From the NCBI RefSeq assembly GCF_022374875.2, contig NZ_CP092427.2:434001-498000 (forward strand): a stretch of DNA of 64,000 bases, read 5' to 3'. Numbering within the stretch: position 1 is the first letter of the stretch; each line of letters starts with the position of its first letter. This document shows positions 1-8,659 of the stretch, in pieces. The notes beneath the pieces were generated by a model that ran no database searches, was not told the origin of the DNA, and saw only the letters and a program-made list of their open reading frames with translations. The DNA comes from Mycolicibacterium rufum. Its GTDB lineage: Bacteria > Actinomycetota > Actinomycetes > Mycobacteriales > Mycobacteriaceae. The position numbers and the translations under genes were made by a program.

Positions 1-262
1 CACCGAACTCGTCGCCCCCAACACGGTGAACACCATGCCGGAGAAGACGATGGACGCCGTCGCCGACCACGGCGAGGTCACCGGCGACACCGTCACCGGC
101 CGCGGCGCGGAGTCCCAGGAGGTCTTCGATCAGCTCTCCGGTGTCGGCATCGACCTGACCGACGTGTTCGTCGTTCTCGAGGACGAGGGCGTCGAGAAGT
201 TCGAGAAGTCGTGGCACGAACTGCTCGAAGCCACGCAGGGCCAGCTCGACGACAAGAAGTGA
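1..262 (+). CDS. tal: Transaldolase, C-terminal fragment
   Basis: This is the last 86 codons of a gene entering from the left edge; the frame starts at base 2 and ends at TGA 260-262. The visible segment reads [12 protein letters not shown], then AVADHG and a Gly/Glu-rich stretch, which matches the C-terminal part of actinobacterial transaldolase (transfer of a dihydroxyacetone unit from sedoheptulose 7-phosphate to glyceraldehyde 3-phosphate). The catalytic lysine lies off the window. It sits 10 bases before zwf, as expected for the actinobacterial tkt-tal-zwf-opcA-pgl cluster, so co-transcription is likely. Family identification is from the tail sequence plus context. Confidence 0.9.
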   Translation, partial: TELVAPNTVNTMPEKTMDAVADHGEVTGDTVTGRGAESQEVFDQLSGVGIDLTDVFVVLEDEGVEKFEKSWHELLEATQGQLDDKK

Positions 263-272
263 TCTCATACCG

Positions 273-1802
273 ATGAGCGAAGCTTGGCAGAACCCGCTGC
301 GGGACAAGCGCGACAAGCGCATGCCCCGCATCGCGGGCCCGTGCTGTGTGGTGATCTTCGGTGTCACCGGCGATCTCGCGCGCAAGAAGCTGATGCCGGC
401 GATCTACGACCTGGCCAACCGGGGGCTGCTGCCGCCGTCGTTCGCCCTGGTCGGCTTCGCCCGCCGGGACTGGGCCGACCAGGACTTCAGTCAGGTCGTC
501 CTCGACGCGGTCAAGCAGCACGCCCGCACCCCGTTCCGCCAGGAGGTCTGGGACCGGTTGTCCGAGGGGGTCCGCTTCGTGCAGGGCACCTTCGACGACG
601 AGAAGGCGTTCGAGGATCTGGCCGAGACCTTGGCCAAGCTCGACGCCGAACGCGGCACCGGCGGCAATCACGCGTTCTACCTGTCGATTCCGCCCAAGGC
701 GTTCCCGCAGGTGCTCGAGCAGCTGTCGAGGACTGGCCTGGCGAAGAAGCCGGAGGGCAGCTGGAGCCGGGTGGTCATCGAGAAGCCGTTCGGCCACGAC
801 CTGAAGAGCGCCGAAGAGCTCAACGCCATCGTCAACAACGTCTTCCCCGAGTCCTCGGTGTTCCGGATCGACCACTACCTGGGCAAGGAGACGGTTCAGA
901 ACATCCTGGCGCTGCGGTTCGCCAACGAGTTGTTCGAGCCGGTCTGGAACTCGCACTACGTCGACAGCGTGCAGATCACGATGGCCGAGGACATCGGCCT
1001 GGGCGGGCGCGGCGGCTACTACGACGGTGTCGGCGCCGCGCGTGACGTGATCCAGAACCATCTGCTGCAGCTGCTGGCGCTGACGGCGATGGAGGAACCG
1101 GTCAGCTTCTCCCCCGACGAGCTGCAGGCCGAGAAGATCAAGGTGCTCTCGGCGAGCAAATTGGCCGAGCCACTCGACCAGACCACCTCGCGCGGTCAGT
1201 ACACCGCGGGCTGGCAGGGCGGCGAGCGGGTGGTCGGGCTGCTGGAGGAGGAGGGCTTCTCGAAGGACTCCACCACCGAGACGTTCGCCGCGATCACCGT
1301 GGATGTCGACACCCGCCGCTGGGCGGGTGTCCCCTTTTATCTGCGGACCGGAAAACGGCTGGGCCGCAGGGTCACCGAGATCGCGCTCATCTTCAAGCGG
1401 GCCCCCCACCTGCCGTTCGACGCCACCATGACCGAGGAGCTGGGGCAGAACGCGCTGGTGATCCGGGTGCAGCCCGACGAGGGCATCACGTTGCGCTTCG
1501 GGTCCAAGGTGCCGGGCAACATGATGGAGGTCCGCGACGTCAGCATGGACTTCTCGTACGGGTCGGCGTTCGCCGAGGAGTCACCCGAAGCCTACGAGCG
1601 TCTGATCCTCGACGTGCTGCTCGGTGAGCCGTCGTTGTTCCCGGTCAATCAGGAGGTCGAATTGGCTTGGCGCATCTTGGATCCCGCGTTGGATTACTGG
1701 GCATCGCACGGCAAGCCTGACCCGTATGAATCGGGCGGCTGGGGACCGGACTCCGCTTTCGAGATGTTGCGTCGCTCCGGCCGGGAATGGAGACGGCCGT
1801 GA
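273..1802 (+). CDS. zwf: Glucose-6-phosphate 1-dehydrogenase
   Basis: A 509-aa enzyme of full family length that oxidises glucose 6-phosphate to 6-phosphogluconolactone with NADP+, the entry step of the oxidative pentose phosphate pathway. The N-terminal Rossmann domain carries GVTGDLARKK (residues 30-39), an EKPFG segment near residue 170, and the substrate-binding active-site signature RIDHYLGKE (198-206). It starts 10 bases after tal and its TGA overlaps the GTG start of opcA in a GTGA tetramer, so translation of the two is probably coupled. No sign of damage. Confidence 0.97.
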   Translation: MSEAWQNPLRDKRDKRMPRIAGPCCVVIFGVTGDLARKKLMPAIYDLANRGLLPPSFALVGFARRDWADQDFSQVVLDAVKQHARTPFRQEVWDRLSEGVRFVQGTFDDEKAFEDLAETLAKLDAERGTGGNHAFYLSIPPKAFPQVLEQLSRTGLAKKPEGSWSRVVIEKPFGHDLKSAEELNAIVNNVFPESSVFRIDHYLGKETVQNILALRFANELFEPVWNSHYVDSVQITMAEDIGLGGRGGYYDGVGAARDVIQNHLLQLLALTAMEEPVSFSPDELQAEKIKVLSASKLAEPLDQTTSRGQYTAGWQGGERVVGLLEEEGFSKDSTTETFAAITVDVDTRRWAGVPFYLRTGKRLGRRVTEIALIFKRAPHLPFDATMTEELGQNALVIRVQPDEGITLRFGSKVPGNMMEVRDVSMDFSYGSAFAEESPEAYERLILDVLLGEPSLFPVNQEVELAWRILDPALDYWASHGKPDPYESGGWGPDSAFEMLRRSGREWRRP

Positions 1803-2710
1803 TCCTCGACCTGCCGGACACCTCCACCGACGTCATCAACAAGAAGATCATCGCGCTGCGCGAAGAGGGCGGGGCGATCACGCTCGGCCGGGTGCTGACG
1901 CTGGTCATCGCCCCGACCACCGAGGCGCTGCTCGAGGAGTCGATCGAGGCGGCGAACGCGGCGAGCCGCGAACATCCCTGCCGCGTCGTCGTCGTCGCGC
2001 CGGGTGATCGACTCGCCGACAAGGCCCGGCTCGACGCGCAGGTGCGGGTGGGGCGCGACGCGGGCGCCAACGAGGTCGTCTGCCTACGGCTTTCCGGCCC
2101 GCTGGCCGGGCACGCCAGCAGCGTCGTCACCCCGTTCCTGCTGCCGGACACGCCGGTCGTCACGTGGTGGCCGGACGTCGCGCCCGACGTTCCCGCGGAG
2201 GACCCTCTGGGTCGACTGGCGATCCGTCGCATCACCGACGCCACCAACGGCACCGACCCGCTGGCGTCGATCAAGGGCCGCCTCAAGGGGTACACGCCGG
2301 GCGACACCGATCTGGCGTGGAGCCGGATCACCTACTGGCGGGCGCTGCTGACCGCGGCGGTCAATCTGCCGCCGCACGAACCGATCACCTCGGCGCTGGT
2401 GTCCGGCCTGGCGGACGAACCGGCGCTCGACGTCCTCGCGGGCTGGTTGGCCCACCGCATCGACGGTCCGGTGCGCCGGGCGGTCGGTGAACTCAAGGTG
2501 GAGCTGGTCCGCGACACCGAGACGATCACCCTCAGCCGGCCCCAGGACGGCGTCACCGCGAAGCTCACCCGCACCGCGCAACCCGAGGCGCTGGTTCCGT
2601 TGGCGCGCAGAGAAACCCGGGAGTGCCTGGCCGAGGACATGCGGCGCCTCGACGCCGACGAGATCTACTACGAGGCCCTGCAGGGGATCGAGAAAGTGCA
2701 GTACGTGTGA
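1799..2710 (+). CDS. opcA: Glucose-6-phosphate dehydrogenase assembly protein OpcA
   Basis: A 303-aa OpcA, the actinobacterial and cyanobacterial partner that promotes assembly and activity of Zwf. I chose GTG 1799 over an in-frame ATG at 1787. The N-terminus then reads (V/M)[15 protein letters not shown], which is how I remember mycobacterial OpcA starting, and it gives the GTGA overlap with zwf seen again at the next junction. The body contains [14 protein letters not shown], and a C-terminal region ending in a predicted amphipathic segment. It follows zwf and precedes pgl with a second GTGA overlap, so the three act as one translational unit. Confidence 0.93.
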   Translation: MILDLPDTSTDVINKKIIALREEGGAITLGRVLTLVIAPTTEALLEESIEAANAASREHPCRVVVVAPGDRLADKARLDAQVRVGRDAGANEVVCLRLSGPLAGHASSVVTPFLLPDTPVVTWWPDVAPDVPAEDPLGRLAIRRITDATNGTDPLASIKGRLKGYTPGDTDLAWSRITYWRALLTAAVNLPPHEPITSALVSGLADEPALDVLAGWLAHRIDGPVRRAVGELKVELVRDTETITLSRPQDGVTAKLTRTAQPEALVPLARRETRECLAEDMRRLDADEIYYEALQGIEKVQYV

Positions 2711-3438
2711 ACACGATCGTGGAGCGCTATCCCGACACCGATGCCCTGGTGAAGGCCGCAGGCGACCGTCTGGTGGACGCGATCACCGCCGCCGTCGCGG
2801 CCCGCGGTCAGGCGAGCGTGGTGCTCACCGGCGGCGGCACCGGCATCGGACTGTTGAAGCGCGTCGGCGAACGCAGCGGCGAGATCGACTGGTCGAAGGT
2901 GCACATCTATTGGGGCGACGAGCGGTTCGTGCCCGCGGACGACGACGAGCGCAACGACAAGCAGGCCCGAGAGGCGTTGCTCGACCAGGTCGACATCCCC
3001 GATGTCAACGTGCATGCGATGGCCGCCAGCGACGGCGAGTTCGGTGATGACCTGACGGCCGCGGCTGCGGGCTACGAGCAGTTGCTCAACGAGACGTTCG
3101 TCGAACCCGAACGCGAATTCGACGTGCATCTGCTCGGGATGGGACCCGAGGGCCACGTCAACTCGTTGTTCCCCGACACCGATGCGGTCAAGGAGACCGA
3201 ACGCATCGTGGTCGGGGTGACCGACTCGCCCAAGCCACCGCCGCGGAGGATCACGCTGACCCTGCCCGCCGTTCACCGATCCCGCGAAGTGTGGCTGGTG
3301 GTGTCTGGCGACGGCAAGGCCGATGCCGTCGCAGCCGCGCTCGGCGGCGCCGCGCCGGTCGACCTGCCCGCCGCGGGCGCCGTGGGCCGCGAGGCGACGG
3401 TGTGGCTGCTCGACGAGGCCGCGGCTTCGAAGCTGTAA
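2707..3438 (+). CDS. pgl: 6-phosphogluconolactonase
   Basis: A 243-aa 6-phosphogluconolactonase (DevB/SOL family) that hydrolyses 6-phosphogluconolactone made by Zwf. Visible family motifs are LTGGGTGIG near residue 40, the [11 protein letters not shown] segment near 70, and [14 protein letters not shown] near 143. GTG 2707 is preferred to a longer in-frame start at 2623 because the upstream extension is arginine-rich out-of-frame opcA sequence, while 2707 forms a GTGA overlap with the opcA stop. It is the last gene of the tal-zwf-opcA-pgl unit; about 120 non-coding bases follow. Confidence 0.95.
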   Translation: MNTIVERYPDTDALVKAAGDRLVDAITAAVAARGQASVVLTGGGTGIGLLKRVGERSGEIDWSKVHIYWGDERFVPADDDERNDKQAREALLDQVDIPDVNVHAMAASDGEFGDDLTAAAAGYEQLLNETFVEPEREFDVHLLGMGPEGHVNSLFPDTDAVKETERIVVGVTDSPKPPPRRITLTLPAVHRSREVWLVVSGDGKADAVAAALGGAAPVDLPAAGAVGREATVWLLDEAAASKL

Positions 3439-3557
3439 TTCTTCAGCTACCGAATCGTCGGATGCGTCAATGACGGATTGTCGCCGTTACGCCTTGTGAT
3501 GACGCCGGATGTGCCACGATGAGCGAACTTCGGACGCTCGGCAGCAAAGGTGTGGGG

Positions 3558-3974
3558 ATGAGCAGGCGATGTAGGTGGACGACGGTCGCACTGATGGTGG
3601 CGGGCACGGCGGCGGGCGCCTTCGCAGCGACCGCGGCCGCTCAGGGACCGACGGTGCCCACCGGACCGGATGACCCGGCCTGCATCACGATGCCGACCGC
3701 GGCGCAGTGTCAGGGCGGGCCCTATGCTCCGCCCAGCACACCGACGGGGCCGCTGGACCCCAGCTGCATGAGCAATCCGGCCGACGCCGCATGCCTGGGC
3801 AGCCCCTACCTGCCGCCGACCGTGGCTCCGCCGCCGCCACCGGCCGCGCCGCCGATTGCGCCGCCGCCGCCGATGATGGCACCGCCCGTCATCGCTCCCC
3901 CGCCGGTGGCGCCGCCGGTGATCGCACCGCCGCCGATGGCCCCCGCGGCGACAGGCATGCCGGGCACCGTCTAG
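3558..3974 (+). CDS. Secreted proline-rich protein with a duplicated two-Cys module
   Basis: A 138-aa protein of unknown function. The first ~30 residues form a signal peptide (MSRRCRW, a hydrophobic run, then AATAAAQG with likely cleavage after the AAA). The mature part has two 26-residue repeats, each with two cysteines, followed by a Pro/Ala/Met/Ile-rich tail of PPVIAPPP-type units. ATG 3558 is preferred over ATG 3519 because it has AAAGG at suitable spacing and puts the signal peptide at the very N-terminus. Proline-rich secreted proteins are common in mycobacteria; cell-wall or extracellular location is inferred. Its TAG overlaps the lutC TAG on the other strand in a CTAG. Confidence 0.8.
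   Translation: MSRRCRWTTVALMVAGTAAGAFAATAAAQGPTVPTGPDDPACITMPTAAQCQGGPYAPPSTPTGPLDPSCMSNPADAACLGSPYLPPTVAPPPPPAAPPIAPPPPMMAPPVIAPPPVAPPVIAPPPMAPAATGMPGTV
3657..3818 (+). repeat. Tandem 26-residue repeat inside the proline-rich protein
   Basis: Two copies (3657-3734 and 3741-3818, 84-base period) share 15 of 26 residues in the pattern P-T-G-P-x-D-P-x-C, then P, A and C, then G-x-P-Y-x-P-P. Each holds two cysteines nine positions apart, suggesting one disulfide per module. The DNA copies are clearly diverged, so the duplication is old. Confidence 0.85.
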
Positions 3975-4591
3975 TCGACGACGATCACATGCAGCGTGCG
4001 CGGACCGTGCACGCCTTCCACCCGGTCCAGTTCGATGTCGCTGGTCGCGCTCGGTCCGCTGATCCACGTCAAGGGCCGGGTGTGGACCCCTGAATCGATG
4101 AGCCGGGCAACCGCTCTGGGGACGTCGTCGACGATCTGACCGACCCGGACCACGCACACGTGCACGTCGGGTACCAGGCTCAGCGCTCGCCGCCCCTGCC
4201 CCGCGCCGTGGTCGAGCACCAGCGTGCCGGTGTTGGCGATCGCCACCGTCGCGGTGGTGACGACGGCGTCGACGGCGTCGAGGTCGGCGGCCGTCAGGCC
4301 GGCGTCGGGCACCCACGGCGCGGCGTCCGGCCACGCTTCCTGCACCGCCGGATCGGCCACCACGGCGCGTACCTCCCCCAACGCCGCCCTGATCGCCGAT
4401 GCGGTGTCGGCCTCGGCGACGCGGTCAACCCGCGCCCGGTAGTCCGCGACACGCTCGACAAACCGCTCGACCAGGCCGAGATCACCGGTGCCGACGTCGG
4501 CGCCGTAGCCCCACGGGACGTCGGCCGGTGTCGGCCGATCGGACAGCGCCGCACGCACACGGGTCAAGATCGCCTCGCGCGCCTCACTCAT
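3971..4591 (-). CDS. lutC: Lactate utilization protein C (LUD domain)
   Basis: A 206-aa LUD-domain protein, the third subunit of the LutABC-type L-lactate oxidation complex (L-lactate to pyruvate). Visible LUD features are IANTGTLVLDHG and the ending GVHGPRTLHVIVVD. ATG 4591 is chosen because it overlaps the lutB stop by 8 bases and has a natural N-terminus MSEAREAILTRV; a longer frame to 4672 is arginine-rich lutB antisense-like sequence. It is last in the lldP-lutA-lutB-lutC unit and ends tail-to-tail against the proline-rich gene. Confidence 0.93.
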   Translation of the reverse strand: MSEAREAILTRVRAALSDRPTPADVPWGYGADVGTGDLGLVERFVERVADYRARVDRVAEADTASAIRAALGEVRAVVADPAVQEAWPDAAPWVPDAGLTAADLDAVDAVVTTATVAIANTGTLVLDHGAGQGRRALSLVPDVHVCVVRVGQIVDDVPRAVARLIDSGVHTRPLTWISGPSATSDIELDRVEGVHGPRTLHVIVVD

Positions 4592-6071
4592 GACCGCCTC
4601 CTGTTCTGTCCCACCACGCCCGGAACGACTCCGTCGGCGGCACCGGCGCGTCGCGCGCCCCCGACCAGGCACTGGCGGGCCACGGCAGGGAGCGCAGCCG
4701 CTTCTTGCCGCCGAACAGCTTGCTGCGCAATGTCTTACCGCCCGCGGCGGCCACCTTCTCGAGAGCCTCCAGGCGGCGATGGTCGCCGAGCAGCCAGCTC
4801 GCCGCCGTCATCGCAACCTGCTCGCCCGACGGCGCTCCCCCGCGATGTTCGTCGACGACGCGGGTCCGCATGTGCACCAGCATCGACGGGATGTCAATGC
4901 GCACAGGACACACGTCGAAACACGCTCCGCACAGACTGGACGCGTAAGGCAGCGATTTGTCGATCGCGCTCGCGGTGCCTCGCAGTTGCGGGGTCAGAAC
5001 AGCGCCGATCGGCCCGGGATACACCGACCCGTACGAGTGTCCACCTGTGCGTTCATAGACAGGGCACACGTTGAGGCACGCCGAACAGCGGATGCAACGC
5101 AACGCGTCCCGGCCCTCGACGTCGGCCAGCACCCCGGTGCGGCCGTTGTCCAGCAACACGATGTGCACCTCACGTGGACCGTCTCCCTGCGCCGGCCCGG
5201 TCCAGATCGAGGTGTAGGGGTTCTCCCGTTCACCGGTGCTGCTGCGCGGCAGCACCTGCAGCAGCACCTCGAGGTCGCGCCACGACGGCAGCACCTTTTC
5301 GATGCCCACCACGGAAATCAGCGTCTCGGGCAGGGTCAGGCACATCCTGCCGTTGCCCTCCGACTCCACCACGACCAGGCTGCCGGTATCGGCGATCGCG
5401 AAATTGGCGCCGGAGACGGCGACTTTCGCACGGAGGAACTTCTCCCGCAGATGCAGCCGGGCAGCCTCGGCGAGGCGACGCGGTTCGTCGGTGAGATCGG
5501 CGGGCGCGGGCCGGCCGACCCGGCCCATCTCTCGCAGGAAGATCTCGCGCACCTCGGAGCGGTTGCGGTGGATCGCCGGGACCAGGATGTGGCTTGGCCA
5601 GTCGTCACCGAGCTGGACGATGAGCTCAGCCAGATCGGTTTCCCAGGCATCGATTCCAGCCTCGGCCAGCGCCTCGTTCAGCTCGATCTCCTGGGTGGCC
5701 ATCGACTTGACCTTGACGACCTCGGAGGCGCCCTGCGCTCGCACCAACTCGATGACGATCCGATTGGCCTCGGCGGCGTCGCGCGCCCAGTGCACGGTGG
5801 CCCCCGCCGCGGTGGCGTTCGCCTCGAAAGCTTCGAGGTGTTCGTCGAGCCTCTGCAGCGCCGCGTCCTTGATGGCGGCTGCCGCGAGCCGGAGCTCCTC
5901 CCAGTTGTAGAGCTCCCCGACGACGTTGGCCCGCTTGGCGCGGATGGTGCCCGTGGCGTGGGTGAGGTTGCGCCGCAACACCGAATTCTCCAACGCCGAC
6001 TTGGCTGCGGTCGAGAAGGACGGAAGTCCGAGGTGCACCCCCGTGACGCCGACGTGCGGATGTCCGGTCAT
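4584..6071 (-). CDS. lutB: Lactate utilization iron-sulfur protein B
   Basis: A 495-aa LutB. The N-terminal two thirds is a LUD domain (ADTGSLVVVESEGNGRMC). The C-terminal third carries two [4Fe-4S] motifs, CIRCSACLNVCP near residue 325 and CGACFDVCP near 378, for electron transfer from lactate oxidation. Its ATG overlaps the lutA stop in ATGA and its stop overlaps lutC by 8 bases, so stoichiometric synthesis of the three subunits is likely. The protein acts in the cytoplasm or at the inner face of the membrane; the final electron acceptor is not visible here. Confidence 0.95.
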   Translation of the reverse strand: MTGHPHVGVTGVHLGLPSFSTAAKSALENSVLRRNLTHATGTIRAKRANVVGELYNWEELRLAAAAIKDAALQRLDEHLEAFEANATAAGATVHWARDAAEANRIVIELVRAQGASEVVKVKSMATQEIELNEALAEAGIDAWETDLAELIVQLGDDWPSHILVPAIHRNRSEVREIFLREMGRVGRPAPADLTDEPRRLAEAARLHLREKFLRAKVAVSGANFAIADTGSLVVVESEGNGRMCLTLPETLISVVGIEKVLPSWRDLEVLLQVLPRSSTGERENPYTSIWTGPAQGDGPREVHIVLLDNGRTGVLADVEGRDALRCIRCSACLNVCPVYERTGGHSYGSVYPGPIGAVLTPQLRGTASAIDKSLPYASSLCGACFDVCPVRIDIPSMLVHMRTRVVDEHRGGAPSGEQVAMTAASWLLGDHRRLEALEKVAAAGGKTLRSKLFGGKKRLRSLPWPASAWSGARDAPVPPTESFRAWWDRTGGGHE

Positions 6072-6820
6072 GCGGAGTCCTCCTCACTGCTGGCCAGAAC
6101 CTCCGCCAAGTGCATGACGCGCATACCGGCGCGCTGGCGCGACAGAAGTCCGCCGATATGTGCCAGGCACGAATTATCCCCGGCGACAAGCACTTCGGCG
6201 CCGGTATCTCTGACTGCCCTGGCCTTGTCAGAACCCATCGCCACCGATGTGTCCGCGTTCTTCATCGCGAAGGTGCCACCGAATCCGCAGCACTGGTCGG
6301 CCCGCTCGAGGTCCACGAGGTCGATACCGCGCACGGCCTCCAACAGCCGGCGGGGCCGGTCGCCCACGCCGAGCATCCTTAGCGAGTGACACGTCGGGTG
6401 GTAGGTGACGCGGTGGGGGAAGTACGCCCCGACGTCGGTGACACCGAGAACGTCGACGAGGAATTCGGAAAGCTCGTACACCCGGGGAGCGACCGCGTCG
6501 ACGCGGGCCGACAGCTCTGCGTCGCCCGACCGGGCGGCGACGTCACGATGCTGGTGACGCACCGACCCGACGCAGGACCCCGAAGGAGCGACGACGGCGT
6601 CGTAGCCCGCGAAGGCGGTGGTGAAGGCTCGCACAGCAGGTACGGCTTCGTCCGCGTAGCCGGTGTTGGTGAACATCTGCCCGCAACAGGTCTGCGCACG
6701 AGGGAAGTCGACGTCGCAGCCCAGTCGGCGCAGAAGTCGCACAACGGCTTTCGGGGTCTCAGGCCACATCACGTCGTTGTAGCAGGCGGCGAACAGCGCC
6801 ACCTTCGGCCGCGCCGTCAC
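6068..6820 (-). CDS. lutA: Lactate utilization protein A (Cys-rich CCG domains)
   Basis: A 250-aa LutA with two CCG domains: TCCGQMF near residue 43 and QCCGFGG near 177, plus an N-terminal CYN segment; these bind Fe-S clusters in heterodisulfide-reductase-like proteins. GTG 6820 is the right start because it gives MTARPKVALFAACYN and a GTGA overlap with the permease gene; the longer open frame is antisense-like Arg-rich sequence. With LutB and LutC it oxidises L-lactate to pyruvate. Confidence 0.94.
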   Translation of the reverse strand: MTARPKVALFAACYNDVMWPETPKAVVRLLRRLGCDVDFPRAQTCCGQMFTNTGYADEAVPAVRAFTTAFAGYDAVVAPSGSCVGSVRHQHRDVAARSGDAELSARVDAVAPRVYELSEFLVDVLGVTDVGAYFPHRVTYHPTCHSLRMLGVGDRPRRLLEAVRGIDLVDLERADQCCGFGGTFAMKNADTSVAMGSDKARAVRDTGAEVLVAGDNSCLAHIGGLLSRQRAGMRVMHLAEVLASSEEDSA

Positions 6821-8490
6821 GGCAGCATCCACGCCAGCACGGTGGACTGGAGTCCGACGAGCAGACACATCACGGCCAGCAGCCCGAGGCTCCACCAGAT
6901 CACCTTCCGAAAGATATCCGATTCGCGACCGAGCAATCCCACAGACGTCGCGGCGATGGTCAAGTTCTGCGGGCTGATCATCTTGCCGACCACCCCGCCC
7001 GAGGTGTTGGCTGCCACCAGCAGGGTCGGATCGAGGCCGGCGTGGTGCGCGGCCGTCTGCTGCAACGTTGCGAAGAGCGCGTTGGCGCTGGTGTCCGAAC
7101 CCGTCACCGCTGTCCCCAACCAGCCCAGGATCGGCGACAGGAAGGCGAACGCCGCCCCGGCTCCGGCGATCCAGGTTCCCATGGTGATGGTCTGGCCGGA
7201 TTGGTTCATCACGTAGGCGAGCGCAAGCACGGCGGCGACGGTGAGGATCGCGAATTTCAGCTTCGCCACCGTGGCGCCGTACAGGCCGAGGGCATCCCGG
7301 GCCGACATGCGGTAGACGACCGCGACGACGACGCCGCAGAGCAGCAGTAACGAGCCCGGCGATGAGAGCCACGCGAACGTGAACTGCGTCGAGGTGGACA
7401 CCTTGCCCGCCGCGTTCGCGATCTGCCCGTCCAGCCCCGGCCAGCCGAACTTGATGTCCGTCGAGGCCAGCCACGCTTTGACGGCCGGCACCAGTTTGGC
7501 CACCGAGAACACGCCGATGATGAGCAGATAGGGCATCAGGGCCATGAAAACCCGTGCCGTGGTCAGCACGTCGGTGCGGTTGTCGACCGCGAGGCCTCCC
7601 GCGGGCCGCTCTTCGCGCGTCTTCTCGACGGGTTCGCGGGCGGCTTCCATCATCCGCACCCGCGCGCCCTCGGTGTCGGACGGCTGCCAGATCCGCAACA
7701 TCGCGACGCTGACAGCCAGGCCGACCAGCGCGGCGATCACGTCGGTCAACTCGGCCGAGATCCAGTTCGCGGCGACGTACTGAGCGGCGCCGAAGGACAA
7801 CCCGACCGCAATGGCGAACGGCCACACCTGACGAACGCCGCGGCGGCCGTCGACGATGAGCACCAGGATCAGCGGAACCACCGCTGCCAGGATCGGCGTC
7901 TGATGCCCGACCACCGCGGCGATCTCGGTGTACGGAATGCCGGTCAGCGTGCCCGCGGTGATGATCGGCGTGGCGATCGCCCCGAATGCGACGGGCGCGG
8001 TGTTGGCGATCAGGACGACCACGGCCGCACGCATGGGGTGGAAGCCGACAGCCATCAACATCACGCCGGTGATAGCGACGGGCGCACCGAAACCGGCGAG
8101 TGCCTCGAGCAGGCCGCCGAAGCAGAACGCGATAATGATCGCCTGGATTCGCAGGTCGTCAGAGATCCGGTCGATCACCCGGCGCAGATCGGCGAACCTG
8201 CCGCTGTGCACGGTGAGCTCGTAGAGCCAGATCGCGTTGAGCACGATCCACATGATCGGGAAAACACCGAAAGCGAAGCCTTGGGTCGCCGAGAGCGCAG
8301 CCAGCTGGACGGGCATTCCGTAGGCCGCAATGGCGACGACCACGGCCACGGCCAGAGCGCTGAGACCCGCCCAGTGAGCTTTCCACCTCAGCACTCCGAG
8401 CGTGACGAAGACGGTCATCAGCGGCAGCGCGGCCACCAGCGACGACCAGCCGAGGCTGCCGCCGATCGGGGCGATGTCCGGTATGTGCAT
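6817..8490 (-). CDS. lldP: L-lactate permease (LctP family)
   Basis: A 557-aa polytopic membrane protein of the lactate permease family, with about a dozen hydrophobic segments and family motifs such as GLLEALAGFGAPVAITG, TSANALF and VAANTSGGVVGKMISPQN near the C-terminus. ATG 8490 follows GGAGAGG at 7-base spacing; the upstream extension to 8547 would read through the operator and promoter and is rejected. It is first in the unit and is coupled to lutA through GTGA, so uptake and oxidation of lactate are made together. Transcription should start near 8537 from the promoter at 8544-8572 under the divergent regulator. Confidence 0.95.
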   Translation of the reverse strand: MHIPDIAPIGGSLGWSSLVAALPLMTVFVTLGVLRWKAHWAGLSALAVAVVVAIAAYGMPVQLAALSATQGFAFGVFPIMWIVLNAIWLYELTVHSGRFADLRRVIDRISDDLRIQAIIIAFCFGGLLEALAGFGAPVAITGVMLMAVGFHPMRAAVVVLIANTAPVAFGAIATPIITAGTLTGIPYTEIAAVVGHQTPILAAVVPLILVLIVDGRRGVRQVWPFAIAVGLSFGAAQYVAANWISAELTDVIAALVGLAVSVAMLRIWQPSDTEGARVRMMEAAREPVEKTREERPAGGLAVDNRTDVLTTARVFMALMPYLLIIGVFSVAKLVPAVKAWLASTDIKFGWPGLDGQIANAAGKVSTSTQFTFAWLSSPGSLLLLCGVVVAVVYRMSARDALGLYGATVAKLKFAILTVAAVLALAYVMNQSGQTITMGTWIAGAGAAFAFLSPILGWLGTAVTGSDTSANALFATLQQTAAHHAGLDPTLLVAANTSGGVVGKMISPQNLTIAATSVGLLGRESDIFRKVIWWSLGLLAVMCLLVGLQSTVLAWMLP

Positions 8491-8517
8491 TCGACTGCCT
8501 CTCCATGACGACCTTTT

Positions 8518-8532
8518 AGTGGTCAGACCTCT
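8518..8532. promoter_or_regulatory. Operator copy 1 (15-bp inverted repeat arm)
   Basis: This 15-mer recurs as its exact reverse complement at 8596-8610. Each arm contains TGGTCAGACC, a near-palindromic core of the type bound by FadR-subfamily GntR regulators (TGGTCNGACCA-like; TNGTNNNACNA for LldR). It lies at about +6 to +20 of the predicted lldP transcript, where a bound repressor would block elongation or initiation. Confidence 0.75.
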
Positions 8533-8543
8533 TAGTGATCCGT

Positions 8544-8572
8544 ACACTAAAGGTGATAGCAGTCACAGTCAA
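8544..8572 (-). promoter_or_regulatory. lldP-lutABC promoter
   Basis: On the minus strand TTGACT (8572-8567) and TAGTGT (8549-8544) are separated by exactly 17 bases, a good sigma-A-type match. The start would be near 8537, between the two operator arms, giving a leader of about 45 bases before the lldP ribosome site. Confidence 0.7.
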
Positions 8573-8595
8573 GCTTTGGTGTCTACCTGCACCAC

Positions 8596-8610
8596 AGAGG
8601 TCTGACCACT
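8596..8610. promoter_or_regulatory. Operator copy 2 (15-bp inverted repeat arm)
   Basis: Perfect reverse complement of 8518-8532, centred 78 bp away, just upstream of the -35 of the lldP promoter and about 50 bases before the regulator gene. Occupancy of both arms could loop the DNA over the promoter and also control the regulator gene itself. Confidence 0.75.
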
Positions 8611-8659
8611 GGTTTGCCGTGGTAGAGATAGGCATGCGAGATCGGGATGAGAGACAGGC

